From Nymphaea colorata (lineage: Eukaryota > Streptophyta > Magnoliopsida > Nymphaeales > Nymphaeaceae), in the NCBI RefSeq assembly GCF_008831285.2, contig NC_045147.1:5932334-5996333 (forward strand): a DNA stretch of 64,000 bases, written 5' to 3'. This document shows, in pieces, positions 1 through 10,031 of the stretch; position 1 is the stretch's first letter; every line of letters begins with the position of its first letter. Under the pieces are notes generated by a model that had not been told where the DNA came from, ran no database searches, and saw nothing but the letters and a program-made list of their open reading frames with translations. The position numbers and the translations under genes were made by a program.

Positions 1-390
1 ACCAATTGGTATCAACTTTTATACGATTCTCCCTCTTTCTTTCTCTCACACTCCTTCTCTCGTCTAAGGTCCTTGTGAACATTGCACACTTCCATGGTGA
101 AATGTTTTGCATTCTTGCACGACCAAGGAGTCACACTATTGCCTCCCTCCCATGACTAGTTTGATACACATGGAGCGTAAGTGGTTTTAGTAGTTAGTAA
201 CGACCCTCTCATTGTTCACTCCAAAATTTTCGTGGTATTTAATTTTCTAGGATTGCATCAAGTATTTCAGTCATCAAAGTTTAAACTTCTTATCTTAGTT
301 TTTTTTTTTTTAGTTTTCTCCCCAAAATCTGGAAATAAAACTATTTTTTATAGCATTTTGTTTGATGAAGAGAATTCCTGAATATTTTGT
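1..390. other. intergenic, nothing recognised
   Basis: AT-rich sequence with a poly-T tract near 300-312. I see no coding motif, RNA gene or element terminus. It is the left flank of the degenerate copia element that starts at 396, and its last five bases (gagac, 391-395) are the left copy of that element's target-site duplication. Confidence 0.5.
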
Positions 391-395
391 GAGAC

Positions 396-683
396 TGATA
401 AATTTCTATTATGAAAATTTTATCTTGAGAAAGAAGATAGAATAATTGAAAAATGAATGTCTCTCTCTCAGTTTCTGCTAAGAATCAAGACCTATTTATT
501 CTTTTTATTATAAATATCAGTTAACCAGATTTGATAAGTTCGTTATATTTAGGAACTGTTACACGAGATTTGGCACACTCAACATTTTTATTCCTTATAT
601 TCTCATCGACTCTATCCTTGACTATCTGATGAGATTGGTTTTACAAGATTTCCTTGATAACCTGCCATCTATGTGCCGTAGTA
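396..683 (-). repeat. Cop-1 3' LTR
   Basis: Left copy of the terminal repeat, beginning TGATAAATTTCT on the plus strand. It aligns along its whole length with 1955-2239, with many substitutions. A C-rich tract (plus strand) starts directly after it, which is the complement of a polypurine tract and marks it as the 3' LTR of a minus-strand element. Confidence 0.65.
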
Positions 684-1954
684 TCCCCCCTCAAACTCAC
701 GTAGAGTCATGAACCAAGCTATAGTTAACGGCTTCGTCATAAGGTCCGCTACTTGCTGATCAGTGAAAATTTTGAACAACTCCAAGAACATCTGTTTTTT
801 GCTTTTAAAAAAAAAATCCAACAATAGAGAGAATGAACATCAACAAAGAAGACAGACTATGGATGTCCATGCAGAGAAAGAGTTGGAAGGTTCCCCATAT
901 GTCTGAAATAATCAACTCTAAAAGCCTCCAACAGTGTTGAAAGGCTTTGTTGAATGATAGAGAATGACTCTTACCCAACTGTCAAGCCTCGCAAACATTA
1001 TTAAATGTTTTGTAAAGTTGGCACTTGGTGAAGCATTGTTTGTAATGTGTGCCCTGGATTACCGCATGAATGACGAGCCACAATTGTCCCCTTTTGTCCT
1101 CCTTACTGCCATTTGCCTTTGAATTTGCTGTTCTTTTAATCATTAAATGGAGGTCAGTTGAAACTTGAAAGTACCATGTCTAATAAAAAGGTAAATGGCA
1201 GAAGCACTTTCATATTCTTCATTGGACTGGAGCTGTGCCTCATGTGTAAGCAGCATAGCAAGAAGGTCCTCAATAGATATGGATTTTGTTCAAATCTTCA
1301 AGGCAATGAGGACTGATCCATATTCACCACTCGGCAACCCTGTTAGAATCTATGACATCCAGTCCTCCTCGTCTACAGGCTTACATGCAAGGGTGAGGTG
1401 ATGAGCAATAGCTTTTGCTCTAAAGAAATATTCTGAGATTGTCTATGCCACTTTCCTCAAATTAATCAATTGAGATTTGAGTCTCGCAGTAAAATTATTC
1501 GCTCGAGACCTCGCTGCATATATCTGACAGTGAGAAGACCAAACTTGTTGGGATGTTGTTAATCCAACAACATGACTATGTACCATGTCGATTATGAGGA
1601 CAAGATCGAGCTAAGTAGAAGCTGGTCTTATCTATATATGCAAATGTAGGATTTACACATCTTTCTTGGCAGTTAAAAAATTCTTCAAGACACGGTTAAG
1701 AGCCATCAACAAGACCCAAAAGAGCATAACTCTTCAATAGATAGGTGAATTGAGATTTTCGTAGCAAAAAGTTAATCAGCGAATGACTTGACTGCGAGAA
1801 AGTATGGAAGTTAGAGTGCGCAAGTAAAAGAGAAGAACATCTATTGTCAATGTTGACATGCATTGGATCCAAGTTCTCAACATCTCCTTGTTCTGTTGAT
1901 GCCATGGCTGAAACCGTAGGAATGGAGTCTCCATGAGGCTCAGCTCTGATACCA

Positions 1955-2239
1955 TGATAAATTTCTGTCATGGAAATTCATCTTGAGAAAGGAGAGAGAG
2001 TAATTGGAAAATGAATTTCTCTTGCTCAGTTTCTGTTGAAAATCGAGAGTCCCTATTTGTAATTTTTATTATAAATATCAGTTTGTTCCTTGTATTCAGG
2101 AACAGTTACACGAGATTTCGCATTGTCATTCAGGATTTTTATTTCCTTATCTTCTCCTTGACTCTCTCCTTGGCTATCGGATGATATTGGTTTTTGAAAA
2201 TTTCTTTGATTAACTGCCATCTGCGTGCCTTCTCTAATA
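1955..2239 (-). repeat. Cop-1 5' LTR
   Basis: Right copy of the repeat, starting TGATAAATTTCTGTC on the plus strand and followed by gagac. The adjoining inner sequence carries the complement of the initiator-Met tRNA primer-binding site, which makes this the 5' LTR of the minus-strand element. Confidence 0.65.
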
Positions 2240-2244
2240 GAGAC

Positions 2245-4165
2245 CAGCATAGAAAATGATAGGCTTTTTTTATTGAAATTGTTTCTTTAAAGTGCGTCAA
2301 ATTGTGTTGGTTATTTTCAACTTTGGTGCAAATGTCCTCATTTTCTGGTGCATCAAACATGATTAAAGCTCATCTGTGACTTTTGTCTCGTTTTATCTAA
2401 TTAAAATGCCAGTGGCACAAGTTGGAGCTGTAGAGGTTAGAATGTCGATCCATGCTCTTTGTGTCTCTTCATTTGGGACTTCTGATCCCCACTACTACTT
2501 TTCTCCCTCCCTCTCTTCTTTCACCTATACACACACACACGTGAGCCCTACCTCTTCCTTTCTCAACTCCGCCACTCTTCTTCCATTGACTTTTCTCCTT
2601 TCCTCCTTTTTGTCACTGCCACTGCCCATCCTCTCTTTCCCTAATTCACAAGTCCCTTCCCCCTTTCTCCTGCCTTTCAAATATTTGTCTCTTTTTCTCC
2701 ACTCCACTACCACATTTATTGGAGGAAATGCCCACATCAAGTACCTGGCCACCGAGGTCAATTGAAAAACTGCTTCAATGTTTCAAATAGTCAAGAAACC
2801 TCATAGGCTTGAGCATGGAACTATCACTCCAAGAGAAATTGTGTCTATGGGATCGCTCAGAATTTCAAGATTGACGTAAGGTTCTAGAGCAATGGGTACA
2901 CATAGTAGACCTTTGGTAACAAAAGCAGTTTATTACTGTTATATGAAGCTGCCTAAGAATTGGAGAAGATTTATAAAACATTGTGTTATGGTGTTCACTA
3001 CACCAATTTTTTATGCAGATTCATGGAACAATAACAAACTGCTAATACATAGATTTCCACAAGACACGAGAGGCCTGTCTCCTCGAGAGGTTAATTGAGA
3101 TACAGGGTATTTTCTACGAGTCCAACAACAAGAGTATGTGAATTATAATGTCCAAGAATACCCAATTGTCCAGGCATCAAGGGAAAGAGTGTTACTTTTG
3201 ATCAATTAATTTGCACAAGTTGTATTATCTAGACATTTGTGGTTTGACCAATATCCACAACAAACCACACATTACTAGTACTAAACCTGGAGAAACTATT
3301 GAAGTTCTTATAAGTGCTTGAATAGCTCTCATACGACGGAGACCTTGTCTTTGCATATGAGTTCTTTGGTAATAAAACTTATCCGAACACAGCAAACATC
3401 CCAAAAGTTAAGAGGGCTTATTTTTTTATCAAACCCCACTTTGGACATGTTTTTTTCTTCGAAAATGCTATTTACGGACCAGCTTTTTGGCATGCACAGA
3501 TGACCTTAGACTACAACAAACTATTGAAACCAGAACATTAAGTGATATATAACAACTAGTGTTATTGGCACAAAAACATTTTGATTTAAATGAGGAAAAG
3601 TTGCTCTAGAAGTTCATATAGTACTCTTGGATGGGCCTGTACGAAACCCTAAGCTTCTTATGCTGTTATTGTTAAAAGATCTACAACAATATTCTGATTG
3701 AAACCAACATACAACAAATGTATTGTTTTTTTTAAGCATTTTTTCTTTCGACTACTTAGATTATTTTTTAATGCTCATCATAAAAAAAAAATTGAAACCA
3801 GCATACCAATAATGAACAAACTAATTTTATTGGGATAAATATTTTGGTAATTAGGGAAAAGGCTGCTTGAAAAGTTTACACTGCTCTTGGATCATTAAGA
3901 TATACCATTAGTGTTTTTTTTTTTTTTTGTATGTAATGAGACAGAGCCGATGTAATGAAAGTAATAAAAACCTTCCAAATTTATTAAGACCTAGTCATCA
4001 AACCAGATCCCCATTACCCGGTCCAATCCGACCTAATTCTTTACGGGGCAGGCGAAGCCTAGTTATTTTACGGTTTGAGGGTTATTTTAAGGACCCGGCG
4101 TGGCCCATTATGGGCCGTTGTTGAGGCCTATCGTGATGCTCACTCGTCGTAGACTAAAGCAAACC

Positions 4166-4205
<40 letters not shown>

Positions 4206-4719
4206 AAATGGACATTCACAATGGACCAAAAAGAAAGGGAAAAAATGTTTTTGGCGCATTGACGTCAACAGATTCGTGGACGCAAATGGACATGGACACT
4301 CGCAATTGATAACGGCAACGAGTAGGGTTGGTGGGTGTTAATTTAATTGTCAGGAATCTGGCGATTCACATTCGAAGTCATAGTCATATAAATGAGGGTT
4401 CCACTCCTTGTACACATCGTATCAACCTGTCCTTGATGCGGCCTATTGGGCCAATGTAAGCTTTGGAAAAGAAGCTTTTCATCTAAAATTTATCTGTATC
4501 TGAGAAACCGATAACAAATTGACATTTTCCAATGTGCATCTTGGGCCTAAAAGTATTGTGCTTACCAAGGTTGTGTAGATGGAATGAATATTGTCAACAG
4601 TACTCAAAATCAAGAATGGGGAAAAGAGGGGCACACGGTTCTACTTCTCCATTGTTTAGAAAAGAAAAGATCAGCACAGAGTGAGGATAAAGAGCTGCCG
4701 GCATATAAGATATGGCGAT
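2245..4719. other. intergenic, no recognisable gene
   Basis: About 2.5 kb of mixed sequence. It includes a TC-rich stretch (about 2500-2710), short A/T runs and a TA dinucleotide array. Open frames here are short and low in complexity, and none shows a protein motif I recognise. The piece at about 2890-3560 has several short plus-strand open stretches separated by stops and could be an old degenerate transposon, but I cannot assign it. Confidence 0.45.
4169..4201. repeat. (TA)n microsatellite
   Basis: Uninterrupted alternating TA run of about 33 bases, a slippage-prone simple repeat. Confidence 0.95.
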
Positions 4720-4789
4720 CACTACAAAAAATACACCCTTCATTGACGCATTTGAAGTTCCCTTAACCTTCTCACACTACAAAAAAACC
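4720..4789. mobile_element. CACTA-like terminal remnant
   Basis: CACTACAAAAAATACACCC at 4720-4738 is followed by a TGACGCATT-like subterminal piece. A second CACTACAAAAAAACC begins at 4775. CACTACAAnAAA is the usual terminal inverted-repeat start of plant CACTA (En/Spm) DNA transposons. Only two direct copies 55 bases apart are visible, with no matching inverted end nearby, so this is at best a terminal fragment or a tandem end. A chance match is possible. Confidence 0.35.
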
Positions 4790-4902
4790 ACGACCACATG
4801 ATCAAGTACATTAATCCTCATTACGCAAGCATAACCGGATCGATCTACCGATTGGAGATACATAAACTAGAAAGAGGGATCCAAATAGATCAAAGAACAA
4901 CA

Positions 4903-4908
4903 TTTATT
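4903..4908 (-). terminator. poly(A) signal of the P450 gene
   Basis: AATAAA on the minus strand, about 34 bases beyond the P450 stop codon at 4942-4944. The position and sequence fit a plant near-upstream polyadenylation element. Confidence 0.55.
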
Positions 4909-4941
4909 AAATAGTTGAACAACAATATTGGAAGGAGTAGT

Positions 4942-7693
4942 TCAATTTTGGTAATTGTAGACGTGCGAGGGGAGGCGAGGCTGGAGGACGGCGACCAGCG
5001 GCACTTTCCGGGGTGTTGATAAACCAAATATCTCGTCCATGTCCAGTTCCTCCGGCTTCATCGCGCCGGGGAGCTTCCAGGTGAAACCATGGAGGAGGCT
5101 GGCGAGGCTGAGCTCGATGACCTTGAGTCCGAGACTGTAACCGGGGCACATCCTACGACCCGACCCGAAGGGAAGGAGCTCGAAGAACTGGCCCTTGCCA
5201 TCGATGGGGTTGTCGAGGAACCTCTCGGGTCGGAACTCGTCGGGTCGGTCCCAGATGTCGGGATTGCGGTGGATGGTCCACATGTTGACGAGGACGCGGG
5301 TGCCCTCCGGCACGTCGTAGCCGGCGAGGGTGCAGTCCTCGCGGCAGAGGCGAGGCACCAGCATGGGGGCGACCGGGTGCATGCGCATCGTCTCCTTGAC
5401 GATGGACTGGAGGAAAGGGAGGTTAGGGATGTCTCTCTCCTCCACCAGCCGCTCCCTGCCCACCACCCTGTCCAGCTCTTCCCACGCCTTCTCGAACAGT
5501 TCCGGCTTCTTCAGCATCTCCGACATCGCCCATTCCACTGTTACCGCCGAGCTCTCTGTCCCCCCAGCGATCAAATCCTGAAACCAATATCCACTGACTA
5601 TTTACCAATTCAATTCATCCACGCATCAATATTCAAAGGGATTCTAGTTCACACGGTTCCATCTTTTCTTGTGTGACTGGTTTAATATATATATATATAT
5701 ATATAAAACTTTTAAGGGTGCTCAAATTATTAATTTGTGTGTACCTTTCCTCCACTGAAAGGGAAGTAGCTGCATGGAAGAAGCATACTCGAGTGAGTTA
5801 TTACATTCCCTCTAACCAATTCCTTTTTAGTTAGTGGATACATTATTCTTCAATTTGTTTATTTATGATCTAATTTGACAACCTTTACACCGAGGGGCTG
5901 AGGAAGAAATTTTTTCAAGGGGGCGAACTATAATTTTTTAATTTTTTAATTTTTACCAAGCCAAACGACATTTTTAAAAATTTATGAAAGAACCAAATAA
6001 AGATTTTTGTAAATTATCACACAGTTATCTTTTTTCTTTTTTTTTCTTTTTTTTCCAATAACACAGTTGCGGGCCATGGCCCTGCCAGGCCGGTTCCCTG
6101 CTCCACCTGTGTATACATTTACAGAGTCAAACCTGCCATGTTGGGAACAGGAGTGCATATTTGGTAACTTGAGCTCTCTATTTTTTTTGTTCCAAACGGA
6201 TTCGAATCCTATGGGTTGCTTCCCAGTTTACAGCTCTAATTTGTGAGAATTGGTTCACTATTCAACTGAAAGTACTCGGAGTTCCATGCCCTCCGGTAAT
6301 GAAACATGGCATGTGATGGTGGGTCCTATTTAGTACCGGCCATGTCTTATGGTACTCCAATCCCAAGGCCTTACACGGTTAAAATTTGTCGTGCTAATTA
6401 ATGAAACCAAAATGATAGGCTTTTTTTTTTTTCAAAGATGAACTAACTTGATAGTTATTCTCAATGGGTTGGCTCAATTGACCAGGCCGGGACTGTTTGG
6501 CAGCTAATTTTGTCACGAGTTCTCGGTATCCCAGAAAAGGGTGGAGGTTTCGGCTGCCAGCGAAACCGTAGACAAAATATTTCAGCAGAAATAGTGGTTT
6601 GAATGGTGTTGTGTGTGACAACAAACACCTCAGCCTAAGAAGAAAATCGGGTTTGCTCAGTCTTCCTCTTCCACCAATAAACGGTAGAAGCTCACATTAA
6701 TACTGAAAGAGGAGATGATAAGAGAAAAGAATGAGCATTATGTGAGCAAACCTGTGTGAAGGCCTTGACACCACTGCGAGTGAGATTGACGTCTAGGTCG
6801 GGGTCGTCGGCGAGCTGGAGAAGCAGACCTACCATATCCTTGGCTTCGTACCCTTCACCTCCTGCCCTCCTAGCGTTGTTGTGCTCGTCGAGCACGTGCT
6901 CGAGAAACTTGTCGAACTTCCGACTGACAGCCTTCATCCGGCGAACGTAGCCCTGCAGGTCCAGGAAAGCCAACCACGGGATCCAGTCCCCTATGTTGAG
7001 CACCCCGCTGAGCAGGAACAGCTCGTCTAGCATCCGCTTGAACTCTTCTGGCGTGAATCCGACCGACGCTGCCTCGTCGCCGTCCAGGTACTTTTTCCCC
7101 AACACCATCCTGCTGATCACGTTCAGGCTGACGGACGAGAGGTGGTCCTTCAGCATTACCGGCTGTCCGGCGCCGTCGCAGAGCTCCCTCAGCAGCGCGG
7201 CCACCTCTTCTACTCTGATGTACTCGTAGGACCCGAGGCGCCGAGCGCTGAAGAGCTCCATGAGGCACAGCCGCCGCGCCTGCCTCCAGTACGGCCCGTA
7301 GGGCGACCAGGTGATGTCGGAGTAGTTGTAGGTGGTGTACTTGCCGGCGGCCGTCTTTGGGCGGGAGGCGAAAGTGATGTCCTGAGTCTTGAGGACCAGC
7401 CGAACAGTGTCAACGGAGGAGGCGACCACGACGGGGTGGGAGCCGAAACGGAGCTGCATCAGGGGGCCATACTTGAGGGAGAGGGCGTGGATGGAGCGAT
7501 GGGGGAGCTCGCCTATGAGGTTCAGGTTGCCAATGATAGGCCATGGCCGCGGCCCTGGAGGAAGGGTCAGTCGGCGTCGAGAACGGAAGAGGACTACCCA
7601 CAAGACGAGAGCAGCAGCCACGAGTGCTGCAGCGGTCGTCAAACTTTGCGAATCCTCCATTTTTGGGACTGCAACTATTTGTTCAGAAGTCAT
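4942..7693 (-). CDS. A-type cytochrome P450, CYP92-like (two exons)
   Basis: Heme-thiolate monooxygenase of the plant CYP71 clan, expected to be anchored in the ER membrane and fed electrons by NADPH-P450 reductase. Exon 1 is 7693-6752 and exon 2 is 5577-4942. The splice CAG|gt ... ttcag|GAT joins AFTQ to DLIAGGTESS in phase 0. The product is about 525 residues, or 514 if the second Met (base 7660, MEDSQS) is the start, which is likelier because the hydrophobic anchor follows it directly. Visible hallmarks in order: anchor, proline hinge LPPGPRPWP (about residue 44), C-helix WRQAR, I-helix AGGTESS, K-helix KETMR (ExxR), PERF, and the heme loop FGSGRRMCPG with its Cys ligand. The AGGTESS I-helix and the MCPGYSLGLKVI heme-loop context resemble CYP92 enzymes. 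Some CYP92s act on flavonoids or make homoterpenes, so the substrate cannot be told. No disrupting lesion is seen. Confidence 0.9.
5578..6751 (-). other. P450 intron
   Basis: The 1174-bp intron has a GT donor at 6751-6750 and an AG acceptor at 5579-5578 on the minus strand. It sits just before the I-helix exon, near where A-type P450s usually keep their single intron. It is AT-rich, with a TA microsatellite (about 5685-5704) and long T runs near 6030-6055, in sharp contrast to the GC-rich exons. No transposon was recognised inside it. Confidence 0.85.
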
Positions 7694-9548
7694 ATTGCAA
7701 CAGGTGCTGCTGCTGCTGCTGCTGTGGTTGATCGATGAGCTAGGCTGTTGGAGTGATGGTGGTAGCAGTGAGGACGCTGCTGGTAGTCGGCTGATATTTG
7801 TAGCTAGGGACGAATCATGGTCCGGCCGAGAGGAAGGAGGGAGGCCAGGATATCAGAACTAGAAACGAAGCTTCGATGAAAACAACTTCGACGACTGACT
7901 TGGCTTTTGTCGTTTTCACCTTGAAGAAGAAAGTGCCTCGAAATTTCGAAACGGAACGTTGCTACGGGATAGTCGGCCGAAATTTCCAAACGGAGGTCAT
8001 AAAAGAAATGTTATAATATGGAAGTCTTTTAGACATGCTTACATCACATGGTACCAGAGCTTGGTAAATTAATTAGTTAACATTTTTGTAAACATCGTAA
8101 ACAAGCAGTAAGAGAGAGCGTCACGTTTTAGCCGATACAAAGGAAATTTGGAAGATGTTGACAACAATTTTTGCCTTGGGTCGAGGGCATTTATATCTTT
8201 GTGTTTTGTATTAACTCTCCATATTTACACTCTTCATAATATCGAAAAGGTCATGGGTGCATTTTTAGTGTGGCAAAAAACGCGTATTTTGAGAGCCATA
8301 ACTAGGAGATCAGCTTTCACTTGAGCAAGCAAATCAGGGTTTAAATTTCTTTCGTGAAACATGACACCACCAACAATAAAAGAAGCTTCTTATGGAGCAT
8401 ACGGCCTCTTGACAAATAGATATCACAGGCCTCACATCCCTCTCAACTCTTGAAGTCTACTAGCGGTTGACAGAGCCGAGAAAGCGTGGTCACCACCGAT
8501 TTATTTACCATTTGTAACAATAGTAAGAAACATTCACTTAGTTGCCTGGTTGTTGGTGCAGTAACTCGATCTGCGGGATGAGAAAGAGAAGGAGTCTCGT
8601 GCACGGGACTTGTCGTCTCAGTCAATCAACTTGACCTTAGGATGGAGTCCAGGAGCATTAACTAGTCCTTGCAAGCAGCCGCTCGACTTACTTTTGTTGA
8701 CCTTATTTCCACCACAAAGTGGTCGTCAAAAGAGAAAAAGAAAAGAAAAGGCTGTCGTTGCCTAACTTTTTGGCACGTCTTTCTGGACTATCCACACAAG
8801 AAGACGAGCGTTTTGATTCGGACAGCCGCCTAATATTGATAACGAAAACAGGTCATGAGCTCTCTCTCTCTCTCTCCCTCTCTCTCTCTCTCTGATCCCC
8901 TTTTCTGCTTAATTATACTTTCTGCTTAATTATGAAAACAGGTCATGAGTAAGAGGTTTGGTCCAACAACAACCTGCTAGGTCTCAAGCTTCTCTCCAGC
9001 CTCTATTAAGAAGTGAAGAGTATTTACAAAAAAATATTGCAGTTGCCCAATACAGAAAGCAACACAAACAGCAAAGCCACAACTAAACAGCTCAAAGCAT
9101 CGGAATTAACAGAAGAACAAAAATGTATGCATCAATTATGCCAAATTATAAACAGCAGGGCATGTAGAAACTACTCCACCCCACCAGCAACCCATTCCTT
9201 CCTTCGAGGGCATTCCTGTGCGTGTTTTGTATGAGAGAAAACCCCCTATTTTAGAAAAATTGAAGAACCAACAAAATTCACATACAAGAGTTGAATACAG
9301 GCATAACTGGAAACATGTTTTAGTTTGCAAAATGAAACACATCAGCCGTGCATAATTCAGAGCGTGTTCTCCTCGATCCATAGCAGCTACCACCAATTCT
9401 CTACTCCTAGTTATTGCCTTCCCTTAATGATAGAATATAAACATAAATATCATAACCTAACATAAGCCATGTACTAAAAAACGACCTAACATAAGCCATG
9501 TACTAAAAAAAAGAAAAGAAAAAAGAGGAGCTAATAAGAATATAGGTA
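7694..9548. other. P450 upstream region and intergenic
   Basis: About 1.85 kb without a supported gene. A CTG/CAG-like triplet run at about 7704-7727 lies just upstream of the P450 start, in its presumed 5' leader. A TC microsatellite occupies about 8860-8893. A unit of about 29 bases containing CCTAACATAAGCCATGTAC is repeated twice near 9455-9510. I did not identify a convincing TATA box for the P450. Confidence 0.5.
8860..8893. repeat. (TC)n microsatellite
   Basis: Nearly uninterrupted CT dinucleotide array of about 34 bases with one CC interruption. Confidence 0.9.
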
Positions 9549-9553
9549 TACAC

Positions 9554-10015
9554 TATAAGGATCATTAGGTGGGCCGACATATGTCTATGAGTAATTTCAG
9601 ACATTATGGCTGTCTTAATGTAAATATCTGCTTAAGTATCTGCATTTTGAGATATTACGTCATTTTATATGGTATGAGGTAATTTTGTAATATATAGATA
9701 CATGTACGCAATTATGAACTCTTTGATGAGATGAATCCGTAATTGTTCTTTATATAAAAGGGTAGTAGTCTCTGGGATCGTACAATGGTTGCTTGAAACG
9801 TTGGTTTCTAGGGTTGTCTCTTCCCATCTGAAAGAGACCTCACGTGCGCCACACAGATTCTGGAAGATCCTACTACGATCTACCGTCCGTGCACTTCAGA
9901 TGGATTCAAGTATGCTTGCGCTTAAGTTAAAGTTTTTGTTTCAATGATTTAGCATGAACACGATCCTGTTTAGGGCATATTGTTTTTGTATATGCATGAG
10001 AGAAATCTCCCATCA
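9554..10015 (+). repeat. Cop-2 5' LTR
   Basis: 462 bp ending CTCCCATCA. It aligns base for base with 23351-23813 apart from scattered substitutions. It contains a TATA box at 9751-9758. Confidence 0.93.
9751..9758 (+). promoter_or_regulatory. TATA box in Cop-2 LTR
   Basis: TATATAAA followed by AGGGTAGTAG. The 3' LTR keeps the equivalent as TATAAAA at 23550-23556. It lies about 200 bases into the 462-bp LTR, the usual place for the pol II start at the U3/R border. Confidence 0.6.
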
Positions 10016-10016
10016 A

Positions 10017-10031
10017 TTGGTATCAGAGCCC
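10017..10031 (+). other. Cop-2 primer-binding site
   Basis: TTGGTATCAGAGCCC immediately after the 5' LTR is complementary to the 3' end of plant initiator-Met tRNA, the normal primer of plant copia elements. Confidence 0.85.

Larger units (their letters stand above)
396..2239 (-). mobile_element. decayed small Ty1/copia-type LTR element (Cop-1)
   Basis: Two related ~285-bp terminal repeats (396-683 and 1955-2239) flank about 1.27 kb of sequence without recognisable gag or pol. Orientation is minus: a sequence complementary to an initiator-Met tRNA primer site (TGGTATCAGAGC on the minus strand) lies just inside the right repeat at about 1943-1954. A C-rich tract whose complement is a polypurine tract lies inside the left repeat at about 684-700. 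The pentamer gagac occurs immediately outside both ends (391-395 and 2240-2244), as expected for a copia target-site duplication. The interior is far too short for a polyprotein, so this is a deletion derivative or a TRIM/LARD-like non-autonomous element. The outer ends are less certain because the right repeat does not end in canonical bases. Confidence 0.7.

Noticed and set aside
2376-2765. 129-codon plus-strand frame rich in Ser, Leu, Pro and Phe
   Set aside because: Translation of a TC-rich low-complexity stretch; no start context or motif supports a gene.
5089-5676. 195-codon plus-strand open frame opposite P450 exon 2
   Set aside because: It is the antisense of a GC-rich exon with few stops and has no protein motif; the minus strand carries all P450 signatures.
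7142-7862. Plus-strand open frames of 157-198 codons over P450 exon 1
   Set aside because: Antisense shadows of the GC-rich exon, without motifs.
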